The notes below the pieces were generated by a model. The model was not told the origin of the DNA. It made no database searches and worked only from the letters and a program-made list of their open reading frames with translations. This document shows, in pieces, positions 28,605-37,529 of a DNA stretch of 64,000 bases (position 1 is the stretch's first letter; each line of letters starts with the position of its first letter). The DNA is taken from NCBI GenBank assembly GCA_963762205.1, contig CAVXJZ010000003.1, positions 186,001-250,000 of the forward strand. Reading direction: 5' to 3'. This stretch comes from VRUE01 sp963762205 (GTDB lineage: Bacteria > Actinomycetota > Thermoleophilia > Solirubrobacterales > 70-9). The position numbers and the translations under genes were made by a program.

Positions 28605-31446
28605 GTGCTGTCAGAAAGGGCTTGGGGGTCTGCTCCCTGGCGATCGCGATGACCCTTGGGGTCTGCTCTGCGCCGGCGCTCGGCGCGCAGGAAATCGAAT
28701 CGTTTTCCTCGACACTGTCGACGGCGGACGCCGGCGACCACCCCGACATCTCGACGTCGTTCGTCTTGAAGGACCCCGGTTCCCCGGAGGGCGCTCGGAA
28801 CATCTCCTTCAACGCTCCCGAGGGAGTATTCGGAAACCCGAACGCGATTCCGCGGTGCACGGCCGCCGAATTCGCGTTTCAAGAGTGCTCTCCCAGCTCG
28901 CAGGCGGGCCTGATCACGATCTATGCGAACTACGAAGGCAATCCGAGTTACCTGCTCGGCACGGTCCCGATCTACGACATCGAGCCCGGACTCGATCAGA
29001 CCGCTTTGTTGGGCCTGAACGTGCCGATTCTGGAAATCCCGATCGTGATACCGGTCACTGTGCGCACCGCCGACGACTACGGCTTGAGGTTCACGGTGTC
29101 GAATATCTCGCAGCTCACCCCACTCGCACGCGCAGACCTGACCCTGTGGGGCTTCCCCGCCGTCGCGGGACATGACAGCCAGCGCTTCCCGAAGGGCACC
29201 TTTGGTGAACCGGCAGGTTGCCCGGAGTCGGCCGATACGTCATGCCTGGCGGGCGCGACCGGCGCCGAATCGGCGATTCGCCCGTTCACCGATAATCCGA
29301 CGACCTGCAACGGCGAACCGTTGCCGGTCAGCCTGGAAGTCGAAACCTACCAGGACCCGGGGAACGTCACCCGGGCTACGTCGTCATATCCGCCCGTCAC
29401 GCATTGCGAGCGCGGGACGTTCAAACCGGTGCTGCGCGCGAAACCCACTTCGAACCGGACGGATTCCGCCTCGGGTCTCGACATCGAACTGCGGGCGCTC
29501 CAGCCGCTGGGCTTCGCGGTGACGCCTTCGGAGATTCAGGCGGCGACGGTGCTCCTGCCGGAAGGCCTGACGATCAACCCGGACGCGGCCGACGGGCAGA
29601 CGGCGTGCACCGACGCGCAGGCGAATCTCGATTCGGAGGGACCGGGCGAATGCCCGGACAGCGCCAAGATCGGAACGATGGGGATCCACTCGACTGCGCT
29701 CGACGGAACCCTCACTGGATCGATCTACTTCGGTGAACCGAAGCCCGGCGACCAGTACCGGATCTTCATGATCGTCGATGGATTCGGCCTGCATGCAAAG
29801 TTGATCGGATCCGTGAAACCGGACCCGGCGACGGGCCAGGTGTCAATCTTTTTCACGGACCTGCCCCAGGTGCCGTTCGACGTCTTCGACGTCCACATAT
29901 TCGCCTCGGACCGCGGCCTCGTAGCGACGCCAATTCAGTGCCGGATCTACCATGTCGAAGCTGATTTCTTCCCATGGAACGAAACGAATCCCCCGGTCCG
30001 CTCTAATCAGGCCTTTGCCCTCGAATCGGGGCCGTATGGAGCCGCCTGCCCGGGTGAGACGAGGCCCTTCGACCCTCGCCTTGCGGCGGGGACCACGAGC
30101 CCAAACGCCGGCCAGTTCACAAATTTCGGCCTGCAGCTGGATCGCGACGACGGCGATCAGTTCCTCGGCGACCTCACCTTCACCATGCCTCCCGGGCTGA
30201 CCGGATCCCTGCGAGGCATCACCTACTGTCCGCAGTCGTCGATCGATCAGGCGGTGCAGAACCCGGGTCGCGTCGAGGAGCTCAACCCGAGCTGTCCGGC
30301 CTCTAGTCAGATCGGCACGACCAACGTCGCGGCGGGCCCGGGCGGGCATCCGTTCCACGCGGTCGGATGTACCTTGCCGGTCCGTTCAAAGGCGCGCCGC
30401 TGTCGCTCGGTGGCCGTCACGCCGGCGCTTGCCGGGCCGTACGACTACGGCACCGTGGTCGTTCGGGTCGCGCTCCACGTCGATCCGCTCGACCGCCCAG
30501 GTCTTCGCGGCGTCCGACACGGTTCCGGCGATCATCGGCGGCATTCCGATCCGGATGCGCTCGATCCGGGTCAACATCGATCAGGCCTAACTTCACGATC
30601 AACCCGACGAACTGCTCGCCGTTCTCGGTCGACATCCAGGGGATCGGCGACCAGGGGACGGTCACCGACTTCTCGCTCTACTTCCACGCGGTCAACTGCA
30701 CGGCCTTGCGCTTCAAGCCGAAGATGCGGCATTCGCCAGATCGGCGGCCGCAAGAAGACCAAGCGCGCACAGAACCCGAAGCTTGCGATTCGATCTGCAG
30801 GACGCGGTCGCGGCGACGCCAACATCAAGTCGCTCTCGGTGACGCTGTCGAAGGCCTTCGAGATCGACCAGCGCCATCTCGGCAACATCTGCTCGGAGAA
30901 GGAGCTGGCCGAGAAACAGTGCGCGGGCCGCACGCCGATCGGCAAGGCGATGGACCAAGACGCCGCTGCTCGACAAGCCGCCTCCGGGCCCGGTCTACGC
31001 GGTGTCGGGCTCGGGCGGCCTGCCGCGGCTGGCCTTCATCCTCAACGGCCAGGTCAACCTGGTGCCGAGGGCCGACACCAAGACCGTCGAGCGGCGGCAG
31101 GCTGAAGACGACCGTCCCGGTCGTCCCCGACGCGCCGATCGGCCACTTCCGCCTCAAGGTCTTCGGCGGCAAGAGCGGCTACCTGATCAACACGCGCGAC
31201 ATCTGCGCGCACCGGCCGGTGACCGGATCGACTACGCAGCCCAGAACGGCAGCAGAGCGAACCCAGAAGGTCAAGCTCAAGGCCAAGTGCGGCAAGGGCA
31301 AGAGGAAGGCTCGGCACAAGCGCCACCGGCGCGCGCTGAGCAGTCCGGTCGCCGCGGTCTGCGCGAGCCGCGGTACGTCGTCGTTCGCAAACGGCCTCCG
31401 GCCCTGGGAAAATCCGGGGGGTGACGATCAGGGAAGCCGGAGGTGA
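28601..31446 (+). CDS. Exported protein, family B type 2 (B4), frame-broken in the 3' third
   Basis: GTG 28601 overlaps the A4 stop as GTGA. The signal peptide ends APALGA. The order of landmarks matches B2: DAGDHPDISTSFVLKDPG, FNAPEGVFGNPNAI, DDYGLRFTVSNI, LPEGLTINPDAADGQT, FASDRGLVATPIQC, MYLAGPFKGAPLSL, NFTINPTNC, FGGKSGYLINTRDIC and KAKCGKGKRKARHKR. The first 1760 nt are in one frame. About seven frame changes follow between 30366 and 31230, mostly single extra bases compared with B2. The true stop is uncertain. TGA 31444-31446 overlaps the MMPL start as GTGA, in keeping with the other junctions, but leaves an odd non-basic extension after the tail. Confidence 0.75.
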
Positions 31447-34400
31447 GGGTCCGTCCGGCCATCGCGGCGATGCTCGCCGTGCTGGTCGGTTGCGGCGTGC
31501 TCGGGGTCGTCGGCCTCGGGGTCGAAGACGAGCTCGACCCGCTCTCGCTGACGATCTCGGGCACCGGGTCGGCGCGGGGCGAGGAGCTCGCCAACGAGCA
31601 CTTCGGCGACGCGACCCAGTTCGCGGTCCTGCTCACCGGCCCGCAGGAGGAGATCGAACGGCAGGGCCCGCCGCTGGTGCGCAAGCTGCGCCACATGCCC
31701 AGGGCGACGGTGATCTCGCCCTGGGACCGGGGCACGGTCGAGGCCCTGAGGCCGGGCTCGGACCGGGCGCTGATCATCGTCGACTTCCACGTGCCGCTGG
31801 CGACGGCGATGCGGGAGACGGTGCCGGCCCTGCAGGAGGTCGTCGACGAGAACGTGCGCCCGCCGCTGGAGGGCACCCAGTCGGGCTTCGCCTCCGTCTC
31901 CCGCGGGCTCCAGGACGAAACGATCGGCGCCACCGAGCGGGCCGAGCTGCTCGCCGTGCCGCTGCTGCTGATCGTCCTGCTGGTCGTCTTCCGCTCGCTG
32001 GTCGCGGCGGCGATCCCGCTGCTCTTCGGCGCGCTCACGGTGCTCGCCGGGCGCGGCGTCCTCGTCCTGCTCAGCTCGGTGATGACGATCGACGCGATCT
32101 CGCTCGTCGTCTGCACGATGATGGGGCTGGCGCTCGGCGTCGACTACTCGCTGCTGATCGTCTCCCGCTTCCGCGAGGAGCTCGCGGACGGGGGCGACCC
32201 CTACGCCGCCGCCGTCCGCGCCCGCGCCACCGCCGGCCGCACCACCCTCTTCGCCGGCGCCACCCTGCTCGCCGCCCTCGCCCTCTCCGCCTACGTGCAG
32301 CCCGGCTCGCTGCTGCTCTCGCTCGCCACCACCGTCGGCGTCGCGACCGTGCTCAGCGTCCTCGTCGCCGTCGGCGCCCTGCCCGGCGTGCTCGCCCTGC
32401 TCGGCGCGCGGGTCAACGCGGGAGCCTTCGGCCGCGCCACCGGGCCGCGTGCCGGCCGCTCCTGGGTCGCCGCGACCGCCTCCAAAGCGCTGCGCCGCCC
32501 GGGCTTCGCCGCCGTCCTGATCGCGATCCCCCTCGCCCTGCTCGCCGCCCCGGCCCTGGCGCTCAGCACCGCCGCCCCGGGCGTCGACGAGCTCCCTCCC
32601 GACAACGAGGCCCGCGAGAACGCGGAAAAGATCGAACAGGCCGTCGGGCCCGGGTGGGAAGCGCCCTTCGTGCTCGTCGCCGCTGCCGAGGAAGGCCCGA
32701 TCACCACGCCCAAACGGCTCGACCTGCTGAGCGAGTGGCAGCGGCGCATCGCCGGGCAGCCGGGGGTGCGAGCGGTGATCGGCCCCGGCCCGGTCGCCAA
32801 GGGCACGGGCCCACTGCGCGAGCTGGGAGGGACCCTCAGCGACGAGGGCGGCGACGGCGTGGGCGGCCTCGCCCGCCTCGGGCCGGGCCTGCGCGACGCC
32901 GCCGGCGCGGTCAGCCGTCTGCGCAGTGGCATCGCCGAAGGGGCCGAGGGCAGCGCCCTGCTCGAAGAGGGCGCCGCCCGCGCCCAGGAGGGCGCGGGGC
33001 AGCTCGCCGAAGGGCTGAGCCTGGCCGCCGGCGCAGGAGCCGAAGCGAGCGAGGGGATCGGTCGCCTCGCCACGGGCTCCGAAGAACTCGCCGACGCGCA
33101 GCGCAAGACGGCCGTCGGCAGCCTGACCCTGCAGCTCGGCCTGCGCTCGCTCGTCCCCCAGATCCGCGGCGGCAGCCTCAAACGGGCGCGGCAGCTGGCC
33201 ACCGAGCTCGCCCAGGCGGCCCGCAAGGACCCCTCGATCCAGCCGCAGGCGCGCGAGGCCCGCACACTTGCCCGCGCGATCGCCTCGTCCCGCAACGAAG
33301 CCAAGCGCCTGCGCGGGATCGCCGAAAAGGTCAACAGCGGGTTGGAAAAGATCTCGGCCGGCGGCAAGCAGCTCGAAGACGGCGTCGGCCGCCTCGACGA
33401 CGCCGCCTCGGGGCTGACCGGGGGCCTGGAAGCGCTCGGCGGCGGCGCCACGCAGCTGGCAGAAGGCCTGGGCGCGCTCCAGGGCGGCGCCGGGGCGCTG
33501 ACCGAGGGCCTCTCGGAAGGGTTCCAGCGCTCCGAGCCGCTCGAAGCCGGCCTGCGTCGCTCGAGCGTCCGGGTCTCGGCGATCGCCGCTCCGCTCGCCA
33601 AGGGGGTCGAGCGCCTCAACCGCAGCTCCCCCGGGCTCTTCGACTCCGGCTACTTCGTCCTCTCCGCGCTCGAAGGGGCCTCGCCCCGTCGCCAGGCGCT
33701 GGCCGGCGAGGCGGTCAGCGTCCAGCGCGGCGGCCAGGCGGCGCGGATGCTGGTCATCTCCGACTACGGCCTCAACACCGACGGGTCGCGCGAGGTCGGC
33801 GAGCGGCTCAAGGACGACGCCCGAGCGATATCCCGCCGCGGCGGCCTGCGGACCGGGGTCACCGGCGGCGCCGCGGTCCTCAACGACTACGGGTCGGTGA
33901 CCAGGGCGCGGATCCCGCTCGTCGTCGGCGCCGTCGTCATCGCCTGCTTCCTGATGCTCGTCCTGATCCTGCGGGCGCCGCTGCTCGCCGCGCTCGCGGT
34001 CGTCCTCAACCTCGCCTCGGTCGCGGCCGCGATCGGCGTAATGGCGCTCGTCACCCGGATCCCGGAGGGCTGGCCGCTCGGCGGCCACCCCTATGTGGAC
34101 ACCGTCGGCGCGGCGGCGATCTTCGGCGTCACCTTCGGGCTCTCGATCGACTACGCGGTCTTCCTGCTGGCGCGGATGCGCGAGAGTTGGCGCCGGGAGG
34201 GCGACAACACGGCGGCGATCACGCACGGGCTCGAACGGACCGCGGGCGTGATCACCGGCGCGGCGGCGATCATGGCGGCCGTCTTCATCTCCTTCGCGGC
34301 GGCGCCGATCGCGACGGTGAGCCAGATGGGCGTCGGCCTCACGGTCGCGATCCTGCTCGACGCGACGGTCGTCCGGATCGTCCTCCTGCCGGCTCTGATG

Positions 34401-34538
34401 CTGATGCTGGGCGATCGTGTGTGGCGGGCGCCGAGGTGGCTCGACCGCCTCCTGCCCGAGTTGGAGAATCGGCTTCCAGACGGGGAATTAGAGACCATTC
34501 GCGTACCACCGAGCGGGGGTGGAGCCGGTAAGGTGTAG
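31443..34538 (+). CDS. MMPL/RND-family transporter
   Basis: This 1031-residue protein is intact. GTG 31443 has AGGGAA 7 nt upstream and overlaps the inferred B4 stop. An N-terminal helix is followed by an extracytoplasmic domain and a cluster of helices with GLALGVDYSLLIVSRFREE. A very long Ala/Gly/Glu-rich loop follows with heptad-like repeats (about residues 465-700, e.g. AQEGAGQLAEGLS). The second helix cluster has GLSIDYAVFLLARMRESW. This is the two-half layout of MMPL proteins, which export lipids or other hydrophobic molecules in actinobacteria using the proton gradient. The substrate here cannot be read. Its position as the last gene of cassette 2 suggests that it exports something used with, or assembled by, the A and B proteins. 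Confidence 0.88.
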   Translation: MRVRPAIAAMLAVLVGCGVLGVVGLGVEDELDPLSLTISGTGSARGEELANEHFGDATQFAVLLTGPQEEIERQGPPLVRKLRHMPRATVISPWDRGTVEALRPGSDRALIIVDFHVPLATAMRETVPALQEVVDENVRPPLEGTQSGFASVSRGLQDETIGATERAELLAVPLLLIVLLVVFRSLVAAAIPLLFGALTVLAGRGVLVLLSSVMTIDAISLVVCTMMGLALGVDYSLLIVSRFREELADGGDPYAAAVRARATAGRTTLFAGATLLAALALSAYVQPGSLLLSLATTVGVATVLSVLVAVGALPGVLALLGARVNAGAFGRATGPRAGRSWVAATASKALRRPGFAAVLIAIPLALLAAPALALSTAAPGVDELPPDNEARENAEKIEQAVGPGWEAPFVLVAAAEEGPITTPKRLDLLSEWQRRIAGQPGVRAVIGPGPVAKGTGPLRELGGTLSDEGGDGVGGLARLGPGLRDAAGAVSRLRSGIAEGAEGSALLEEGAARAQEGAGQLAEGLSLAAGAGAEASEGIGRLATGSEELADAQRKTAVGSLTLQLGLRSLVPQIRGGSLKRARQLATELAQAARKDPSIQPQAREARTLARAIASSRNEAKRLRGIAEKVNSGLEKISAGGKQLEDGVGRLDDAASGLTGGLEALGGGATQLAEGLGALQGGAGALTEGLSEGFQRSEPLEAGLRRSSVRVSAIAAPLAKGVERLNRSSPGLFDSGYFVLSALEGASPRRQALAGEAVSVQRGGQAARMLVISDYGLNTDGSREVGERLKDDARAISRRGGLRTGVTGGAAVLNDYGSVTRARIPLVVGAVVIACFLMLVLILRAPLLAALAVVLNLASVAAAIGVMALVTRIPEGWPLGGHPYVDTVGAAAIFGVTFGLSIDYAVFLLARMRESWRREGDNTAAITHGLERTAGVITGAAAIMAAVFISFAAAPIATVSQMGVGLTVAILLDATVVRIVLLPALMLMLGDRVWRAPRWLDRLLPELENRLPDGELETIRVPPSGGGAGKV

Positions 34539-34563
34539 CAGGGCTTGGTAGGCGGCCCTGCCT
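34538..34563 (+). terminator. Hairpin after the MMPL gene, possible terminator
   Basis: GCAGGGC (34538-34544) and GCCCTGC (34555-34561) form a 7-bp stem with a 10-nt loop directly at the MMPL stop codon. The following tract CTTAATCT is a weak T-run, so termination is only possible. Confidence 0.4.
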
Positions 34564-34591
34564 TAATCTGTGGTTAACGGGGAAGTTGTTG

Positions 34592-35104
34592 ATGCCGGGG
34601 ATGGGTCGAGAGGGATGGCTAACAGCGATATTCGCGATCGCGGCCCTGGGGGCGGTGCTCGCCGGCTGCGCCGTGGCGCTGGCCGCAACCGAAACGCTGA
34701 GCCGCGACGAATACGTTGAGCGCCTCGAGCGGATGTGCAAACCGGGCGCTGAATCCACGCGGCGGGCGATGAAGGGCGTTCGCACCGATGTCCGCAAGCC
34801 GAAGCGGATCCCGATCGCGGCGCGCAAATTCGGCCGTGCCGCCCACATCTTCGGCGGCACGATCAAGCGGATCGGCCGCGTCTCCAGGCCCTCCGGCGAC
34901 GTCGGCCGGCTCAGGGAGTGGTTCGTCTACCTGAAGCGCCAGGAGGACTACCTGAAGCGGATCGCCGCGCAGCTGCGCAAGGGCCACACGATCAAGGCCC
35001 AGCGCCTGACCGCCCGCTTCATCCACAACGGCAACCTCGCCAACAACGTCACCCTCGCCTTCGGCTTCGACTTCTGCAGCTTCAAGTTCTCGAGGTACGG
35101 CTGA
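34592..35104 (+). CDS. Small exported hypothetical protein
   Basis: The 170-residue protein starts at ATG 34592 after GGGGAAG. A signal peptide or signal anchor (WLTAIFAIAALGAVLAGCAVALAA, given here only by its position at residues 8-31) contains a Cys in a lipobox-like setting, LAGC, so it may be a lipoprotein. The mature part is basic and helical (YVERLERMCKPGAE, REWFVYLKRQEDYLKRIAAQ). It has two further Cys residues, one of them near the C-terminus in FDFCSFKF. No known domain was recognised. Its stop overlaps the next start as TGATG, so the two secreted proteins are probably made together. Confidence 0.65.
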   Translation: MPGMGREGWLTAIFAIAALGAVLAGCAVALAATETLSRDEYVERLERMCKPGAESTRRAMKGVRTDVRKPKRIPIAARKFGRAAHIFGGTIKRIGRVSRPSGDVGRLREWFVYLKRQEDYLKRIAAQLRKGHTIKAQRLTARFIHNGNLANNVTLAFGFDFCSFKFSRYG

Positions 35105-35886
35105 TGCCGGGGCGGAGGTGGGCGGCGCTCACCCTCGCCGTCGCCGCGCTACTCGCCCTCTTCGCGGTCCAGGCGGCAGCCGAGCGCTCCCAGCAGGGCA
35201 ACCTGATCGTCACGCTGGACGGGGGGATCACGCCGAAATCGCTGCCCCGCGACCGCCGCGCCCCGGTCGCCGTTCACCTCCTCGGCGGCGTCCACACGAC
35301 CGACGGCTCACCGATCCCGAGGGTCAACTGGATCAAGCTGGAACTCGCCTGGAGGGGGAGGCTGAACACCCACGGCCTGCCGGTCTGCCCGCAGGTCCGC
35401 CTGCGTAGCACCGACAGCCGCCAGGCGCTGGCCTCCTGCGGCGGCTCGCTGGTCGGCAAGGGCAGGCTCTTCGCCGAGATCTTCGTCCCCAACCAGAAGC
35501 CGTTCGGGGTCCACGCGCACCTGCTCGCGTTCAACGGCAAGACCAAGGCGAATCGGCCCGCCGTCCTGGTCCACGCCTACACGCCGGACCCGCCCGTCTC
35601 CTTCATCATCCCCTTCACCGTGCGCCGCAACAAGGGCTCCTTCCGCACCGTCCTGGTGACGACGATCCGGCGCTCGGTCGGGCCCTGGCCGCACGTTTCC
35701 AACTTCCAGATCGACGTCTCGCGTAACTTCAGCCACAACGGCCGGCGACAGAGCTACCTGAGCGCCTCCTGCCCGGTGCCACCTCACTTCACCGCCGGCT
35801 TCCTCTCCTTCGCCCGCGCGATCTACACCTTCGCCGGCGGCAGGCAGCTGACCACCGAGACGGTGCGCAGCTGCCGCGCCCGCTGA
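35104..35886 (+). CDS. Exported hypothetical protein, paralogue of the 38968 gene
   Basis: The 260-residue protein starts at ATG 35104, overlapping the previous stop. The signal peptide ends AVQAAA. The mature region has GNLIVTLDGGITPKSLPR, which matches GDIVIYADGGFAPTKLPK in the protein at 38968. Both then have a line on the helix-poor pattern IPRVNWIKLELAWRGRLNTH, a Cys-bearing LPVCPQVRL, a CGGSLVGKGRL segment and a C-terminal Cys (VRSCRAR). The two look like one secreted family with conserved disulphide cysteines. No enzymatic residue set is visible. It may be a small surface protein accompanying the cassettes. Confidence 0.7.
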   Translation: MPGRRWAALTLAVAALLALFAVQAAAERSQQGNLIVTLDGGITPKSLPRDRRAPVAVHLLGGVHTTDGSPIPRVNWIKLELAWRGRLNTHGLPVCPQVRLRSTDSRQALASCGGSLVGKGRLFAEIFVPNQKPFGVHAHLLAFNGKTKANRPAVLVHAYTPDPPVSFIIPFTVRRNKGSFRTVLVTTIRRSVGPWPHVSNFQIDVSRNFSHNGRRQSYLSASCPVPPHFTAGFLSFARAIYTFAGGRQLTTETVRSCRAR

Positions 35887-35951
35887 GCGGCTGGCGAAAT
35901 GGCTCCCGGTATGGCCTCTACCTATATTCCTCGCCCGTAACCTTAGGCCGA

Positions 35952-35976
35952 TTTTTCCCTCTAATAAGGGGAAAAA
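35952..35976. promoter_or_regulatory. AT-rich inverted repeat upstream of promoter C
   Basis: TTTTTCCC (35952-35959) and GGGAAAAA (35969-35976) are exact inverted copies with a 9-nt centre. They lie 46 nt upstream of promoter C. This could be an operator. As a terminator it lacks a T-run after the stem. Confidence 0.35.
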
Positions 35977-36021
35977 GGCACTTTAGGAGGACCGGAGGCC
36001 AACCCTCGTTGACCCCTCCCC

Positions 36022-36050
36022 TTGACATTAGGGTCCGCGTCTGTTCTTAT
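36022..36050 (+). promoter_or_regulatory. Promoter C of the shared set
   Basis: TTGACA at 36022-36027, a 17-nt spacer, and TCTTAT at 36045-36050 preceded by TGT. It shares GGTCCG and CTGTTCT with the other copies. The expected start near 36057 gives a leader of about 33 nt before ATG 36090. Confidence 0.75.
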
Positions 36051-36089
36051 AAATCAACGCCATTCTCCAAGGGAGCGAGACCGGTTCTA

Positions 36090-36632
36090 ATGGATCTATT
36101 CGCGGAGGGCACATCGACGCACGGGGGCGTCGGGCAGGCGGTCGCAGGTGGGGACCGCTACCCCTTCGGGAGGGTGATCGCCGAGGTCGAGTCGGCGGTC
36201 GTCGAGTCCTGTGCCGGGGAGGAGGAGTGGCCGGCCCGGATCGCGGCGGGCATCGACGCGGTGGTGGACTTCGCCGTCGCCGAGCCCGCCGCCGCTCGGG
36301 TTCTGGCGATCGACTCGCGGGCCGGGGGCGCCGAGCGCCGCGACTACGACGAGATGATCGATCGCTTCGCCGGCCTGCTCGGCGCCGGCGCGCCGCGCCC
36401 CGAGCGCCTCTCCGCCTCCACCGACCAGTCGATCGTCAGCATGATCGCCTCGATCGTCAGCTGCCACCTTCGCGCCGGCAGCGTCGACTCGCTCGGCCGG
36501 GGAGAACCCGACCTGGTCTTCTTCGCCCTGCTGCCCTACGTCGGCTTCGCCGAGGCGAATCGCTGGTCGAGCAGGTATATGGATGTTCCCGACAAGCCGA
36601 CTGCGCATGCCGTTGACGCAGATTTGACTTGA
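36090..36632 (+). CDS. HTH-less TetR ligand-domain-like protein
   Basis: The 180-residue protein starts at ATG 36090, the first ATG after promoter C, with AAGGGAG upstream at a long spacing. EEEWPARIAAGIDAVVDFA, RLSASTDQSIVSMIASIV and LLPYVGFAEANRW match the C-terminal ligand domains of TetR proteins and the broken gene at 14877. The N-terminus is short and has no helix-turn-helix. The sequence upstream of the promoter does not encode one either. It therefore looks like a freestanding regulatory domain rather than a truncated gene. It might bind the same ligand as the TetR repressors, or dimerise with them. Its stop codon lies inside the -35 box of promoter D. Confidence 0.65.
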   Translation: MDLFAEGTSTHGGVGQAVAGGDRYPFGRVIAEVESAVVESCAGEEEWPARIAAGIDAVVDFAVAEPAAARVLAIDSRAGGAERRDYDEMIDRFAGLLGAGAPRPERLSASTDQSIVSMIASIVSCHLRAGSVDSLGRGEPDLVFFALLPYVGFAEANRWSSRYMDVPDKPTAHAVDADLT

Positions 36633-36657
36633 CATTTTGGTATGTCTCTGTTCTCAT
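36629..36657 (+). promoter_or_regulatory. Promoter D of the shared set
   Basis: TTGACA at 36629-36634, a 17-nt spacer, and TCTCAT at 36652-36657 preceded by TGT. It shares GGTAT and CTGTTCTCAT with promoter E. No protein start follows on this strand before a terminator at 36761. Confidence 0.72.
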
Positions 36658-36663
36658 CAAGTG

Positions 36664-36798
36664 TGCGGGACGCGGAAACGCAACCTCGCAGCTGATATCA
36701 GCCGGAATCGTCCCGTCCATTCCCTGTGCGGCACGATTCCATTTTGACGCAAACGTCTGGCCCGGAGGAGCTCCCTGTTCCTCCGGGTCGTTTGCTTT
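36664..36798 (+). ncRNA. Candidate small RNA between promoter D and a terminator
   Basis: Promoter D predicts a start near 36664 and a terminator-like hairpin ends at 36787, giving an RNA of about 125-135 nt. No ORF with a good ribosome site fits inside. A second short hairpin, GACGCAAACGTC, lies at 36745-36756. It does not resemble a small RNA known to me. Confidence 0.4.
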
Positions 36799-36800
36799 CT
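36761..36800 (+). terminator. Terminator facing the convergent TetR gene
   Basis: CCCGGAGGA (36761-36769) and TCCTCCGGG (36779-36787) form a perfect 9-bp stem with a 9-nt loop, followed by a T-rich tract TCGTTTGCTTTCT on the plus strand. Confidence 0.65.
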
Positions 36801-37435
36801 CAGCCGCCACCGTCGGGCGGGGGAGGCGCGCCGCCCGCCCGTGCCGCGAACAGCGCCCCCGCCAGGGCGGTTTTGAGCAGCACGCGAAGCTGATCCCGAT
36901 CGAGGTCGCCCTTCTCCAGCCAGCGCAGCACCGCGCCCTCGACGAAGTACATCCAGCCGAGGACGGCGGTCTCGAGCTGGGGGGTTTGCCGAGTGCTGAC
37001 CGGCGAGCCCTCCCAGGCTCCCAGCGCGCCCATCAGCGTTTTCATCTGAACGGAACGCCCCCGATCCAGCACGGCCTGGATCTCCGGATCGCCGCTGCCG
37101 CCCCTGAAGATCGCGGTATACGCGGTCGCGTGCTCTTCGACGTAATCGAGGAATCCGTCGAGGCCGGCGTCGAGCTGCGCCTCCGCGGAGAGGCTCGGGT
37201 CGGGCCGCAGCAGCACGGCCAGCTGCCTCTGCCCACGCTCGATTGCGGCGACGATGAACTCCCTCTTGGTGGGGAAGTAGTGGTAGAGGAGGCCTTTGGA
37301 GACCCCGGCCGCCTCCGCGATCTCTTCGATCGAGACGTCCTCGTGCGAGCGCTGGCGAAGCAGCTCGACGCCCGCCCGGAGAAGCTGCTCACGCCGCTCG
37401 TCGATGCTCATCCGAGTCCGGGACGGCTCAGGCAT
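36800..37435 (-). CDS. TetR-family transcriptional regulator
   Basis: The 211-residue protein is intact. ATG 37435 was chosen; ATG 37410 is an alternative. A TetR HTH is at about residues 12-60 (REQLLRAGVELL, SIEEIAEAAGVSKGLLYHYF, PTKREFIVAAI). A helical C-domain follows with LDGFLDYVEEHATAYTAIFR and a Pro/Gly-rich end. It is divergent from the amidase gene with about 85 nt between the starts. A repressor of the amidase or itself is the simple inference. It is a single-domain TetR and is not closely related to the tandem TetRs of this window. Confidence 0.88.
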   Translation of the reverse strand: MPEPSRTRMSIDERREQLLRAGVELLRQRSHEDVSIEEIAEAAGVSKGLLYHYFPTKREFIVAAIERGQRQLAVLLRPDPSLSAEAQLDAGLDGFLDYVEEHATAYTAIFRGGSGDPEIQAVLDRGRSVQMKTLMGALGAWEGSPVSTRQTPQLETAVLGWMYFVEGAVLRWLEKGDLDRDQLRVLLKTALAGALFAARAGGAPPPPDGGG

Positions 37436-37500
37436 GGCGGCCACGTTATTCCCAGCTGACCCGAAGTTCAATCGCCGCAGAAGCGGTGGCGCGGGATTTG

Positions 37501-37529
37501 TTGACCAAGCGTTCAGTAGTTGCTATCAA
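37501..37529 (+). promoter_or_regulatory. Possible promoter of the amidase operon
   Basis: TTGACC at 37501-37506, a 17-nt spacer and TATCAA at 37524-37529. It overlaps the only plausible in-frame TTG start (37520), so either the promoter or the start codon is misplaced. Confidence 0.3.

Noticed and set aside
27467..31105. A single 1212-residue open frame apparently fusing A4 to B4
   Set aside because: The basic tail of A4 and its stop (28602-28604) are present in another frame, and B4 has its own GTG start and signal peptide at 28601. The fusion is produced by a frame break near 28482.
31428..34226. Long minus-strand open frame of 932 codons
   Set aside because: It is antisense to the intact MMPL gene, is dominated by Arg/Gly/Asp/Glu low-complexity sequence, and has no domain.
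36629..37459. Plus-strand open frame of 276 codons after promoter D
   Set aside because: It starts inside the promoter, runs antisense through a clear TetR gene and through a terminator, and has no ribosome site.
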